Below are positions 25,897-35,343 of a stretch of DNA of 52,095 nucleotides, piece by piece. The DNA comes from Flavobacteriales bacterium (GTDB lineage: Bacteria > Bacteroidota > Bacteroidia > Flavobacteriales_E > Vicingaceae), in the NCBI GenBank assembly GCA_026196775.1, contig JAPHUD010000014.1:1-52095 (forward strand), read 5' to 3'. Position 1 is the stretch's first letter; the number at the start of each line of letters is the position of its first letter. A model generated the notes under the pieces. The model saw only the letters and a list, made by a program, of their open reading frames with translations, was not told the DNA's origin and made no database searches. The translations under genes and the position numbers were made by a program.

Positions 25897-26008
25897 TTGT
25901 TTGTAAATTGACTGCTAAAATACTTAAAGTTCATAAAGTATAAAGTTTGTAAAGAAGATAATATTAAAATGATTTAGCGTCTCTACATTTCTGGGGGAAA
26001 AATAGAGT

Positions 26009-27034
26009 TTAGAAAGTCTCGCAGTTTTTACATAGGTCTATTTCATGTTTTTTACGCTGGTAAAAAAGTTTTAACCATTTTTTTCTAGTAGGAGAATTAT
26101 ACACATCAAACAAAGATTGTTGTTGAATATTTCCTACAATACCTCTTGAGTTTAAATCGGTACAACAAACATTTACATCTCCATTGGGTAAAATTACGAG
26201 CTGATGCATTAACAGTCCGCAGCCGATTTTATGTGGCTTACTCATGCTGTTAGAAGAATTTCCTTCAATATCAACTTCTCCAGCCCACGAGTGTGGATGA
26301 CGCAATTCATAAGTATCAACTAAGTTTAACACCTCAACAAATTGCTTGTCCATCCAATCTGTTTTTAGTGGATTGTTGGAATCAATAACAGAAATGATGT
26401 GAGTTTTAATGTTAGCTTTCTGGCGTTTATTTTCGTTTAGGAAAAACACCATATTTTTATAAAAAACATCCCATTTTGCTCTAATTCTCATTGATTCAAA
26501 ACGTTCGGGAGAACCGCCATCCATACTAAAACGCATCACATCAACAGCTCCACTTTCAATAATTTCCATAGCTTTTTGTTCTGTGAGTGGAGTAGCATTG
26601 GTAAGTAAATTTACAGTTGGAAATTTTTGATTCTTATAGTTGGCTAAGGTTTTATATTTTTTGATAACAGCTAATAATTCTCCGATTTGAGGATGAAGTA
26701 AGGTTTCTCCTCCACTATGTAAGTGGATTACTTCTACCTTTCTAAAACGGTGGTCATTTACTAGGTTATTCATTAAGTTTTCAAGTATGGCAGGTGTCAT
26801 CCTCACTTTTGGTTTTTCGTGGTCTAAGGAGCAGAAAGAACATCTTAAGTTACAGTAGCTAACAAATTCGATATTAATTTCTCGTGTAGTGGTGGAGCTT
26901 TTAAAAATGTTCCAATGGTAATAGAGTAAATAGTTTTTTACGAACAACAATCCTTGCAGAAATTCTAATGATTTCCATAGAAAAGTACCTTTCTTAAGTT
27001 TTCTTACAAAAAAATCTCTTGTAGCAATTAACAT
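26009..27034 (-). CDS. Radical SAM protein with SPASM-type C-terminus
   Basis: The 341-residue protein has the radical SAM cluster motif CNLRCSFC (Cys61, Cys65, Cys68), a GGET-like SAM motif (HLHSGGETLLHP) and a C-terminal cysteine-rich region (GCGLLMHQLVILPNGDVNVCC ... CKNCETF in shorter pieces) that fits a SPASM or twitch domain holding an additional Fe-S cluster. Such enzymes modify peptides, sugars or glycan precursors. No precursor peptide or partner gene is near, so the substrate is unknown. The first 45 residues are basic and hydrophobic and precede the barrel. It is the only gene of its unit, 92 bases after the MORN-type gene. Confidence 0.85.
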   Translation of the reverse strand: MLIATRDFFVRKLKKGTFLWKSLEFLQGLLFVKNYLLYYHWNIFKSSTTTREINIEFVSYCNLRCSFCSLDHEKPKVRMTPAILENLMNNLVNDHRFRKVEVIHLHSGGETLLHPQIGELLAVIKKYKTLANYKNQKFPTVNLLTNATPLTEQKAMEIIESGAVDVMRFSMDGGSPERFESMRIRAKWDVFYKNMVFFLNENKRQKANIKTHIISVIDSNNPLKTDWMDKQFVEVLNLVDTYELRHPHSWAGEVDIEGNSSNSMSKPHKIGCGLLMHQLVILPNGDVNVCCTDLNSRGIVGNIQQQSLFDVYNSPTRKKWLKLFYQRKKHEIDLCKNCETF

Positions 27035-27126
27035 AATTTACTGTAGCAATAATTAGAACAATAAAATTAGTCACTAGACTTAGTTTAATAAGTGATATAT
27101 ATCATGTTTGAAAAGAGATTTGGAAC

Positions 27127-27510
27127 TTATTTTAAAACTAACTCATCTTTTTTGTAAGTAAGAATTTTAATAGTTTCATTATTTTCATTTCTAATTAAAT
27201 AATTGCCATTAAGTTGATCGTTTAAGTAAACACATTCAGTACTGATATTACCATTTGAGAAATAAGTGTACCAATTACCATCTCTAGCACCGTTTTTAAA
27301 ATTACCTTCCATTTTTTTCTTCCCATTTTTGTAGTACCAGACCCAATGACCGTCATTTTTACCGTTTTTTAATTCTCCTTTATACATAGGCATACCGTTT
27401 TCATAGTATGCTGTAGTATTTCTTTTTCCTGCAAAATGATAAGCAGCCCAAAATATAATGAGAATACCTACAATTATTTTATGTTTACTATTGTAAGAAA
27501 ATAACTTCAT
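27127..27510 (-). CDS. MORN-2 repeat protein (YwqK-like), membrane anchored
   Basis: The 127-residue protein has one N-terminal membrane segment (HKIIVGILIIFWAAYHFAG) and then at least four copies of the MORN-2/YwqK repeat, a beta-hairpin unit seen here as YYENGMPMYKGELKNGKNDG, WYYKNGKKKMEGNFKNGARDG, YFSNGNISTECVYLNDQLNG and the last NENNETIKILTYKKDEL. Such repeats occur in large numbers in Bacteroidota and are sometimes named antitoxin, but no toxin gene is adjacent here. Function is unknown. A TAnnTTTG promoter lies just upstream. Confidence 0.8.
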   Translation of the reverse strand: MKLFSYNSKHKIIVGILIIFWAAYHFAGKRNTTAYYENGMPMYKGELKNGKNDGHWVWYYKNGKKKMEGNFKNGARDGNWYTYFSNGNISTECVYLNDQLNGNYLIRNENNETIKILTYKKDELVLK

Positions 27511-27533
27511 GGTTAAGAGATAAAAATCGTATT

Positions 27534-27541
27534 CAAAAATA
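27534..27541 (-). promoter_or_regulatory. Promoter -7 element of the MORN-2 gene
   Basis: TATTTTTG on the minus strand, 24 bases before the ATG at 27510 and directly after the terminator of the preceding gene. Confidence 0.5.
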
Positions 27542-27545
27542 TAAA

Positions 27546-27579
27546 AAAACCGTTGTATAACTAGTTATACAACGGTTTT
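27546..27579 (-). terminator. Intrinsic terminator after the TonB receptor gene
   Basis: A 34-base perfect palindrome around CTAG with stem core ACCGTTGTATAACT, followed on the minus strand by a T run, 26 bases past the receptor's stop. Confidence 0.9.
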
Positions 27580-27605
27580 AAGTTTAAAAAAGTTTGAATT
27601 ATAAA

Positions 27606-30059
27606 TTAAAATCTGGCTTTAATTCCGGCTAAAAACATTCTTGGCATTCCCGGTCTTAATCCTGCTGGTCTTCTAGCAACTATATATTCATTATCTAAAA
27701 TATTTGTTACACTAGCAAAAAGAGCAGTTTCTTTATAAATTTTATATGCAATGTTAGCATCTAAAACAAAATAAGCATCAGTTGAAAGGTTGCTTGGAAT
27801 ATTTCCTGTACCCGCTTCTGTTCTCATAGCATCCATATAATTTCCTCTAACGCTTACGCTGTATTTAGCATGTTCTAAAGCTAACATAGCGTTTAATTGA
27901 TTGTTAGCCATATAAGGAAGTTGGTCGCCTTTTGTTACAGTTCCCCAAGGTTCAAAATCACTTACAAAGTTATTTTGGAAAGTAGCATCCATATAAGTGT
28001 AAGAAACAGTTAAAGGCAATCTGTATTTACTAAATTCGCTGGTAAGAAAATCATAAGATACAAATAGTTCAACACCTTGAGATTGAGCTTTACCACCATT
28101 AAATAAATTTGATGTTCCTGCACCACCACCTGCTTCTAAGTCGGAACCTAATAAGTTTTTGTAATCATTGAAAAAAGCTACTAATTTAACGGTAAAGGCA
28201 TTTTTGTAGTAAGAAATTCCTGTTTCATAGTTAATACTTTCTTCAGGATTTACATCAGGAGCACTTCCCGGAGGTGCAAAACCTTTGTGTACACCTGCAA
28301 AAGCATTTAATGATTTATTGAATTGATAATCTATACTTGCTCCAGGTATAATAACATCTACTTGATTTTCTCTTTCTTTTAAATTTACCCCAGTTCTAAT
28401 TACATCATTTTTACCGTAATCTTTTCTTTCTAATAAAATGTTTTCATACCTAACACCTGGTGTAAAAGTTAGTTTTTTATAGTTTAATTTATATTGAATA
28501 TAAGTTGCTATAGCAGTAGCAGATTCAATTTTATTGTCTTGAGTTCCTGGTATTCCTGCTTTTGTTATCAGCATAGCACCATCTTTCATTTGGTATTTAT
28601 CTTCCCACTGAAAACGATCCATTTCATCAATATGATATCTTAAACCAACGTCTATATTATGTTTTAAGACTTTTGTTTTAAAGTTGAAATTTAAAGCAGT
28701 TTGCACGCCCATGGTTTCATAATTTCTATTATTAGCTCTTACAGTAAGGGCGTCTTCATTTATACTTGAATTGCCAACTAATACATTGTATAGTTCTGTA
28801 TAATCTTCAGGCGAATCAAGAATATTACCTATGCTAATTTTTTCTCCAGCAGTATCTGTAAGGTTGTTTAATTTGTACCAATTCCTGCTAAACTTTGTTC
28901 TGTAAGCAGTGGTGGTAAGGTTTATGTTATTAGAAAATTTTGCAAAATGTGTAGCTGAAAAAACTCTTTGTTGAGTGGTCATTTTATCTACCTGAGAACC
29001 AGCATATCTTCTAATATGATTTTTCTTAAAGTCTGCTTCAGTTAGTCCTAAATAAGTTTCGTCAGATACTTCATTAGCTTGAGCAAGTTTAAAACTAATA
29101 GCTTGATAAATTTTAGCTTCTTTGTTGGTGTTAAATCTAAACTTAGCAACATAATCTTTTTTATCAAACCCTGTGTTTCCACCAATATCTAGCTTTTTAA
29201 AACCTTCACTACCATATTGAAAAGTTTCAACCATATAACCGAAGTTTTTGTACGAATCTCCAATAGTGGCATGCATTTGTTTGTAATCGAAACTACCAGC
29301 AAGCATATCTAGTTTCCCGCTAAACTCTTCAGGAATTTGTGTTGAAATAAGATTTATAGCACCACCAGTAGTGTAAGGACCGTATTTTATTTGGCTACTT
29401 CCTTTCATAATTTCTATTGCCTGAATTCTTCCAGCAGTAGGGAAGTAGTAAGCAGCAGGAGCAGCGTAAGGAGCAGGAGCAATTAAAACTCCATCTTCCA
29501 TAACAGTAATTTTACTACTTCTTTCAGTTCCTGTTCCTCTAAGTCCTATATTTGTTCTTAAACCAAAACCATCTTCTTCTGTTAGGTTTACACCTGGAAC
29601 AGCTCTTAATAAGCGATTAATATCTGTATAGCTAAACCTTTCTAATTCTTTAGGAGAAATATAATAGGCAGAACCGGGCATTTTTTTTACTCCGGTATTT
29701 CCACCTGTCATGCTTGTTGTGGTTATTGCAAATTCATTCAATTCGGTTGCAGTTTCTTCAATAACAACCTTTAGTTTAACTACTTCATTGTTTTTTACCG
29801 ATATAGGTTGTTTTAGCTTTTTATAACCGATTGATGATATCATTAAGTTATATTCACCTTCAGGAATATCTGTTAACCTAAAATTTCCTAAAGAATTAGT
29901 AGATGTTCCATAATTAGTAGCTTCTAGATAAACATTTACTCCTGCTAAAGATGAGCTATCGTTTTGAGCTATGAAACCTTCTATTGTTCCTTGTGCTTTT
30001 AATAATGAAACATTAAATAGTAAATTACTTATTAATGTTAATGCTATAATTTTTTTCAT
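27606..30059 (-). CDS. TonB-dependent receptor, FecA-like
   Basis: The 817-residue outer-membrane receptor has a signal peptide (MKKIIALTLISNLLFNVSLLKAQ), a carboxypeptidase-regulatory-like domain (about residues 24-110, GTIEGFIAQNDSS ... GEYNLMISSIGYK), a plug domain with NIGLRGTGTERSSKI and the segment GSSQIKYGPYTTGGAINLIST characteristic of the FecA/iron-citrate class, and a 22-strand barrel ending in F. The final IKARF is the expected C-terminus. I start at 30059, since the longer upstream frame encodes no signal sequence and crosses a palindrome. Ligand is likely ferric citrate or a similar iron chelate, by family only. Expression is probably controlled at the palindrome 34 bases upstream. 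Confidence 0.92.
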   Translation of the reverse strand: MKKIIALTLISNLLFNVSLLKAQGTIEGFIAQNDSSSLAGVNVYLEATNYGTSTNSLGNFRLTDIPEGEYNLMISSIGYKKLKQPISVKNNEVVKLKVVIEETATELNEFAITTTSMTGGNTGVKKMPGSAYYISPKELERFSYTDINRLLRAVPGVNLTEEDGFGLRTNIGLRGTGTERSSKITVMEDGVLIAPAPYAAPAAYYFPTAGRIQAIEIMKGSSQIKYGPYTTGGAINLISTQIPEEFSGKLDMLAGSFDYKQMHATIGDSYKNFGYMVETFQYGSEGFKKLDIGGNTGFDKKDYVAKFRFNTNKEAKIYQAISFKLAQANEVSDETYLGLTEADFKKNHIRRYAGSQVDKMTTQQRVFSATHFAKFSNNINLTTTAYRTKFSRNWYKLNNLTDTAGEKISIGNILDSPEDYTELYNVLVGNSSINEDALTVRANNRNYETMGVQTALNFNFKTKVLKHNIDVGLRYHIDEMDRFQWEDKYQMKDGAMLITKAGIPGTQDNKIESATAIATYIQYKLNYKKLTFTPGVRYENILLERKDYGKNDVIRTGVNLKERENQVDVIIPGASIDYQFNKSLNAFAGVHKGFAPPGSAPDVNPEESINYETGISYYKNAFTVKLVAFFNDYKNLLGSDLEAGGGAGTSNLFNGGKAQSQGVELFVSYDFLTSEFSKYRLPLTVSYTYMDATFQNNFVSDFEPWGTVTKGDQLPYMANNQLNAMLALEHAKYSVSVRGNYMDAMRTEAGTGNIPSNLSTDAYFVLDANIAYKIYKETALFASVTNILDNEYIVARRPAGLRPGMPRMFLAGIKARF

Positions 30060-30092
30060 GATATATATATTTATGTTTGACTCTTTATTATA

Positions 30093-30117
30093 TTTATTTA
30101 GACTAAATCTAAATAAA
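30093..30117 (-). promoter_or_regulatory. Perfect palindrome, candidate metal-regulator operator
   Basis: TTTATTTAGA and TCTAAATAAA form 10-bp perfect arms around CTAAA, 34 bases upstream of the receptor ATG. Its position before an iron-type receptor suggests a Fur- or DtxR-family site. The arms overlap a near-match (TAGATTTA) to a -7 element. Confidence 0.6.
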
Positions 30118-30195
30118 ACACAAAGTAAGATATATAGTATCACCTATACAATACCATAAAGAGGGTATTTATAAGGGGTGAAAACATGATGAAAA

Positions 30196-31527
30196 TCAGT
30201 TTTTTATTTTATTGAAAGGGATTAAAGAGTTGAAGAAGCTTATAAATTTATCGATATCAAATTGATTTCCAATAGCTAGTAAGAAAAATAATAGTACAAA
30301 AATTTTATATCTTACTATAGCTCCTAAAATGGGAGTTGTTAGTCCTATAACGATAGCCAACACCAAGGCAAATAAAATTGAAAAATAAAAGAGAGCAGAA
30401 AAGCTTGTTTTTTTAGTCCTAAAGAATAATAAAACTACACAAAAAAGTATGATGAGTATATTTTCTAAGGCACTAAAAAGTGTAAATACAGAATAACTTT
30501 CCCATAAAAAGGGTCTTAAAAACACATTGATTAAAGCTTGTGGAGTATAGGCTAATAAATCCCAAAGATGATTAAACTTAGGTTGATAAATGGCACTTCT
30601 TACATCCATTTTTTCTACCAAATAAATAAAATCTTGTTGTTTGTTTATAATAATATCAATAGGATTGAGCGAGTGGTTAATGAAGTATAAAATTAAACTT
30701 GTAGCAACTACTATTACTGTAGCATATAAATAACTTAAAGGTATGTTTTTTACTTTTTTATGAATTAAGAATCCTAAAATACCAGGGATTAAAGCAATAA
30801 GCAATATCATTTTAGTGAATAAAATTATAATACAAGAAAAGATGATGAGGAACAGACTGATAAAAGACCATTTTTCAACCAGTTTAAAAAAGTGTAATAA
30901 TAACATGCCTAAAGCAATTATTACCAAACCTTCCTTTAATAAACCAGACCCCCAAAACAATAAGGAAGGAGTAAGAAATACAATAAGAAATAATAGTTTT
31001 TCTTTGCCAATATAAAGCTTGCTAAAGACTTTAAAAATAGCGATTAACCCAATAAGTGAAAGAAAGTTGATAAAGACATTATGTACGTGATAAAAACCGA
31101 AAGAAAACAACCTTACAATAGCATTAAAACGAATCATTACATGAGTATCGCTTAAAAAATTACTATTGTTAACCCTGTTCCAATAGTGCATTTTACTGTA
31201 ATAATGCTCGTGAAAATAAGCTGAGTTAAGATCTAAACCTAAAACCATTTGAGTGTAATCTAATACATTAGTTTTAAGAGCATCAAACATAATTTTACTG
31301 TCGTCAAAATATTTAAATATATCAGCAACAGCTCTATCAGAATAATAGTAAGTGTAAATAAGAGTTATTAAAATGCTAAGAATGATTTTTATTCCGAAGA
31401 TGATAATTATCCAATAAGTAGGGATGGTAGCTAACTTAAAAAAGTTACTTCTACTGATGATAAAACAGCCAATAAGTATATAAAATATGGTTAAACCGAT
31501 TTCTATCATATTGAGAATAAAACCCAA
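30196..31527 (-). CDS. Polytopic membrane protein of unknown function
   Basis: The 443-residue protein has about ten membrane segments and large polar loops after the second (YYSDRAVADIFKYFDDSKIMF ... HYWNRVNN) and near residue 320 (QQDFIYLVEKMDVRSAIYQP). The short stretches LFWGSGLLKEGL and RPFLWES are the best candidates for conserved motifs; acidic residues in an early loop and this topology recall GT-C glycosyltransferases or polysaccharide-polymerase-like proteins, but I cannot confirm a family. The start could also be the Met at 31509. It faces aroB across 129 bases and is separated from the receptor gene by the regulatory gap. Confidence 0.7.
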   Translation of the reverse strand: MGFILNMIEIGLTIFYILIGCFIISRSNFFKLATIPTYWIIIIFGIKIILSILITLIYTYYYSDRAVADIFKYFDDSKIMFDALKTNVLDYTQMVLGLDLNSAYFHEHYYSKMHYWNRVNNSNFLSDTHVMIRFNAIVRLFSFGFYHVHNVFINFLSLIGLIAIFKVFSKLYIGKEKLLFLIVFLTPSLLFWGSGLLKEGLVIIALGMLLLHFFKLVEKWSFISLFLIIFSCIIILFTKMILLIALIPGILGFLIHKKVKNIPLSYLYATVIVVATSLILYFINHSLNPIDIIINKQQDFIYLVEKMDVRSAIYQPKFNHLWDLLAYTPQALINVFLRPFLWESYSVFTLFSALENILIILFCVVLLFFRTKKTSFSALFYFSILFALVLAIVIGLTTPILGAIVRYKIFVLLFFLLAIGNQFDIDKFISFFNSLIPFNKIKN

Positions 31528-31656
31528 AGTAACGAAATAAACTTTTTAATTCCATATTGAAATTAGAGTGGAAGAAAGTATTTCTTTGCATCTTGCAAAT
31601 ATTTTTTTTTCGTTTTGTATTAAATAGTAGTTATTTTTACATTTCAAAATAGCTAT

Positions 31657-32736
31657 ATGCATGTAATAAAAACTAAAGAGAGTAAGATTTTTATCGGCAA
31701 TGACGTATTGGATGAAGTGAAGAAAATCTTAGAAAACTATAAAGATCATCAAAAGATTTTAATTGTTGATGAAAATAGTTTTAATTATTGTGTTACAGAT
31801 TTTTTAATTCAAACCGAATTGGCTAAAGATGTTGAAATTATTGAGTTAGATAGTGGTGAGGAGAATAAAACTTTAGAAATTTGTCAGTACATATGGCAAA
31901 CATTTGTAGAGCTAAAAGTGGACAGAAAAGCTTTGGTTATTAACTTAGGTGGAGGAGTAATATGCGATTTGGGTGGTTTTGTAGCATCGGTTTATAAAAG
32001 AGGAATTGATTTTATTAACATACCTACTACTTTATTAGCTCAAATTGATGCTTCGGTAGGAGGTAAAGTAGGGGTGGACTTAAATAATTTAAAAAACATC
32101 ATAGGGGTTTTTAATGAAGCCAAAGCTGTATTTATTTATCCTAATTTTTTAAGAACCCTCAATAAAAGAGAAATGCTTGCGGGATATAGCGAGGCACTTA
32201 AGCATGCGTTAATAGCTGATGTTGACTATTGGAAAAAACTTAAAACTAATTTACTTTCTAATGATTTACTTTGGGAGCAACTTATTCTTAAAAGTGTTGA
32301 AATTAAAAATGACATTGTAAAACGAGATTTAAAAGAAACAGGAGAGCGTAAAAAACTTAATTTCGGCCATACTATCGGCCATGCATTGGAGTCTTATTCT
32401 TTAAGCAATGAAGAGATACCTTTATTACATGGAGAAGCTGTAGCAGTAGGATTAATTTGCGAATCTTATATATCGTATAAAATAAATGGACTAAACCACA
32501 AAGAGTTTAAAGATATTGTAAGTGCTGTTACCAGCTTTTTTAATTATTACGATTTAAAAGAAGATAGCTTTCAGCTACTAATTGGGCTAATGAAAAACGA
32601 TAAAAAAAATAAAAATAGAGCCATTAATTTTACTTTGTTAAAAGCTATTGGTGAAGCAAGTGTTGATCACAAAATTGGTGAAGATTTAATTTTAGAAGCT
32701 TTAAATTATTACTGCTCGTTAAAAAAAATAGATTAA
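31657..32736 (+). CDS. aroB: 3-dehydroquinate synthase
   Basis: The 359-residue enzyme closes DAHP to 3-dehydroquinate in the shikimate pathway, using NAD and zinc. Signatures: LGGGVICDLGGFVASVYKRG with PTTLLAQIDASVGGKVGV, the segment GYSEALKHALI, and the zinc ligands in LNFGHTIGHALE and LLHGEAVAVGL. All are intact. Its stop codon shares one base with the aroA start (TAATG), so the two are translationally coupled. Confidence 0.96.
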   Translation: MHVIKTKESKIFIGNDVLDEVKKILENYKDHQKILIVDENSFNYCVTDFLIQTELAKDVEIIELDSGEENKTLEICQYIWQTFVELKVDRKALVINLGGGVICDLGGFVASVYKRGIDFINIPTTLLAQIDASVGGKVGVDLNNLKNIIGVFNEAKAVFIYPNFLRTLNKREMLAGYSEALKHALIADVDYWKKLKTNLLSNDLLWEQLILKSVEIKNDIVKRDLKETGERKKLNFGHTIGHALESYSLSNEEIPLLHGEAVAVGLICESYISYKINGLNHKEFKDIVSAVTSFFNYYDLKEDSFQLLIGLMKNDKKNKNRAINFTLLKAIGEASVDHKIGEDLILEALNYYCSLKKID

Positions 32737-33992
32737 TGTTCATTTGCCTACAACATTCTTCAGCAATACTATCTTCGAGTATTACCTTACCTACTTCTAA
32801 GAGTATTAGTAATAGAGTGTTAATAATACATCAAATTCTTAATCAGCAGTTTACTATTAGTGGTTTATCAACTGCAGCGGATACGCAAATTTTAAAACAG
32901 AATCTTGAACAAAATGCCCATACAGTAGATGTTGGACATGCTGGGACAACCATGCGTTTTCTTACGGCTTATTTTGCTGCTACAGAAGGAAAAAATGTTG
33001 TTCTTTCAGGTTCTGAGCGTATGCACCAACGCCCAATTAAAATTTTGGTTGATGCACTTAAAAGTCTTGGCGCGGACATTCAATATTTAAAAAATGAAGG
33101 CTTTCCGCCACTGCAAATTAAAGGCAAAAAGCTTAATGGTGGTGCTATTAACCTAGATGGAAGTGTGAGTAGTCAGTATATTTCTGCTTTGTTATTGATA
33201 GCTCCTTTGTTGAAAACAGAACTCACTATTACTTTTACAACTCCATTAGTTTCTAAGCCCTATATTTTAATGACAATAAGTATTATGCAATATTTTGGAG
33301 TTGAAGTAACTTGGTTGTCAGAAAAACAATTAGTGGTAAAACAAGGAAATTATGTAGCAAAAAAAATTAGTGTAGAAGCCGATTGGAGTGCTGCTTCTTA
33401 TTGGTACAGTATGGCGGCATTATCAAAAAAAGCGACAATAATTTTAAAAGGATTAAATAAAACAAGCTTACAAGGAGATAATGCGGTAATAGATTTATAT
33501 ACTGAATTGGGAGTAAATACTTCTTATATTGACGGAGGTGTTGAGTTAACTAAAACTAATATTTCTAATGCTTGGGAAATGAAAACAGTAGATTTCACAC
33601 TTTTCCCAGATTTAGCTCAGACCTATGCCGTTACTTGTGCTGCATTAAATTTACCTGTTCGTATTACAGGAATTTCAACTTTGAGAATTAAAGAAACGGA
33701 TAGGATAGCAGCTTTAAAAAATGAGTTAAACGCACTAGGATTTGATGTAGCAATCAATCACAACGATTTAATTATACATCAGCAAAAAGAAATAAACATA
33801 AAGCAACACCCAATTGCTACGTACAACGATCATAGAATGGCAATGGCTTTTGCTCCGTTAGCGTTAATTACTGACAAGCTTATAATAGAAAATCAAGAAG
33901 TTGTAGAAAAGTCTTATCCTCACTTTTGGGAAGATTTAAAGCAAGTTGGTTTTGTAGTTAAAAATCATCAGGAAGAGAGTAGTAGTAGATGA
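32736..33992 (+). CDS. aroA: 3-phosphoshikimate 1-carboxyvinyltransferase (EPSP synthase)
   Basis: This 418-residue enzyme joins shikimate-3-phosphate and phosphoenolpyruvate. Visible family segments are PTSKSISNRVLI, HAGTTMRFLTAYFA (in place of the common GNAGTAMR), SGSERMHQRPI, GSVSSQYISALL and the late RIKETDRIAALKNEL and YNDHRMAMAFA. The replacement of the NAGTAMR loop by HAGTTMR is a family variant common in Bacteroidota as far as I recall. The gene starts one base inside aroB's stop and its 3' end overlaps the convergent hypothetical gene by 35 bases. Confidence 0.95.
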   Translation: MFICLQHSSAILSSSITLPTSKSISNRVLIIHQILNQQFTISGLSTAADTQILKQNLEQNAHTVDVGHAGTTMRFLTAYFAATEGKNVVLSGSERMHQRPIKILVDALKSLGADIQYLKNEGFPPLQIKGKKLNGGAINLDGSVSSQYISALLLIAPLLKTELTITFTTPLVSKPYILMTISIMQYFGVEVTWLSEKQLVVKQGNYVAKKISVEADWSAASYWYSMAALSKKATIILKGLNKTSLQGDNAVIDLYTELGVNTSYIDGGVELTKTNISNAWEMKTVDFTLFPDLAQTYAVTCAALNLPVRITGISTLRIKETDRIAALKNELNALGFDVAINHNDLIIHQQKEINIKQHPIATYNDHRMAMAFAPLALITDKLIIENQEVVEKSYPHFWEDLKQVGFVVKNHQEESSSR

Positions 33993-34386
33993 TTTTATTG
34001 GCTTTTTTTCTGATGTTTTTGGGTAAATAGCCCGTTTTATTGTATTCAATTAATATGCGTTTGAGTTTCTTTTTGTTGAATCGAATAAGTGTGTAGGTAC
34101 CGTGAATAAAAAATGGAACACTAATTATTCCCATACCAAAACCTAAGGGTGGCGAAAGTAAAAATACTCCGGCAGAAAGAGGTAAAAACATCATTTCTGT
34201 TACTGCGTTGTTTTCTTTTCTCTCAAAGAAAAACTCAATAACCGCTGCTGAAGTATCGTTGGTAGAGTAGTAAGCCATAAAATCATTGAAAGAAAGTTTT
34301 CTTGCAGGAACATCCGTGGTATCGTTTTGAGCAAAACCAACCTGAAAGGCACATCCTAAACTTATTAAAATCAATAATCTTCTCAT
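33958..34386 (-). CDS. Hypothetical exported or membrane protein
   Basis: The 142-residue protein has a signal peptide (MRRLLILISLGCAFQVGFAQ) and then one hydrophobic region of about 40 residues (MMFLPLSAGVFLLSPPLGFGMGIISVPFFIHG in shorter pieces) followed by a basic tail rich in Lys and Tyr. It has no motif I recognise. Its 3' end lies 35 bases inside aroA on the opposite strand, so both mRNAs would be complementary there. It is a single-gene unit upstream of and divergent from the kinase gene. Confidence 0.72.
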   Translation of the reverse strand: MRRLLILISLGCAFQVGFAQNDTTDVPARKLSFNDFMAYYSTNDTSAAVIEFFFERKENNAVTEMMFLPLSAGVFLLSPPLGFGMGIISVPFFIHGTYTLIRFNKKKLKRILIEYNKTGYLPKNIRKKANKIIYYYSLPDDF

Positions 34387-34492
34387 TCTATTCGCAAATT
34401 TGCAATTAAAAGTAACACAAAATGGTTTATTTTCAATTTTTTATTTGTGACTTTAAATAACTTCGGTTAGTTTAGTGAAAAATTTTAACACC

Positions 34493-35335
34493 ATGATTTT
34501 AGTTGCAGATAGCGGCTCCACCAAAACAGATTGGAGATTAATTAACGATAAAACCGAAGTGTTGGCCTGTTCAACTATGGGGTTTAATCCTTATTTTGTT
34601 GATACAGCCGTTGTTTTAAAGGAATTATCAGCTTCAATATTAGAAGGTAAAAAAGAGGAAGTGGAGCAAGTCTTTTTTTATGGAGCAGGTTGTTCTTCTA
34701 CCGAAAAACAAGAATTTTTAGCCGCTATTTTTGCTCAGTTTTTTACGAATGCCAACATAATAGTGGATCATGATTTGTTAGCAGCAGCAAGGGCTGTCTG
34801 TAAAAATGAACCTGGCTTGGTAGCTATTTTAGGTACAGGAGCGAACACTTGTTTGTATAACGGAACAGACATAACCCATAACATTCCTGCTTTGGGTTAT
34901 GTTTTAGGCGATGAAGGAGGTGGTGTTCATTTAGGTAAACTGTTTATTAAAAAGTTACTTCATGGACAGCTATCTAATAGTGTTGCAGCAGATTTTAAGC
35001 ATACTTTTCCTGAACTTAACTTAAACACTATTTTAGATAAAGTATACAAACAAGCTTTGCCTAATAGGTTTTTGGCAGGTTTTGCTCAATTTATTTTAAA
35101 GTATGAAAATGAAGCTGAGATTAATGCCATTATTCAACAAAGTTTCCATGAGTTTTTTAAGCAATACATTGTGTTGTATCCCAATTATCAGCAACATCCG
35201 TTACACATTGTGGGTTCTATAGGTTTTCATTTTCAGCAACATATTGTTTTAGCAGCAAAAGAGTATGGTGTTAGTATAGGAAAGGTTATTCAGCAGCCTA
35301 TAAATGAATTGGTTGATTTTCATTTGAGGTATTAA
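34493..35335 (+). CDS. N-acetylglucosamine kinase-like (BadF/BadG/BcrA/BcrD ATPase family)
   Basis: The 280-residue protein belongs to the actin-like ATPase fold: the phosphate-1 loop is ADSGSTKTDWRL near residue 4, the second phosphate loop is AILGTGANTCLYNG and a GDEGGGVHLG adenosine-type motif follows. Bacteroidota members of this set are usually annotated as N-acetylglucosamine kinase; substrate remains inferred. I prefer the ATG at 34493 over a GTG six codons upstream because MILVADSGS aligns with the usual start. Length is normal. A 235-base gap follows, with a hairpin cluster. Confidence 0.85.
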   Translation: MILVADSGSTKTDWRLINDKTEVLACSTMGFNPYFVDTAVVLKELSASILEGKKEEVEQVFFYGAGCSSTEKQEFLAAIFAQFFTNANIIVDHDLLAAARAVCKNEPGLVAILGTGANTCLYNGTDITHNIPALGYVLGDEGGGVHLGKLFIKKLLHGQLSNSVAADFKHTFPELNLNTILDKVYKQALPNRFLAGFAQFILKYENEAEINAIIQQSFHEFFKQYIVLYPNYQQHPLHIVGSIGFHFQQHIVLAAKEYGVSIGKVIQQPINELVDFHLRY

Positions 35336-35343
35336 TTTTATAT

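Noticed and set aside
27127-27510. Toxin-antitoxin module suggested by the YwqK-like repeats
   Set aside because: There is no toxin-type gene adjacent; the name is carried over from the repeat family only.
30060-30143. Longer TonB receptor start at 30143
   Set aside because: The extension would be translated through the palindrome and precedes a perfect signal peptide at 30059.
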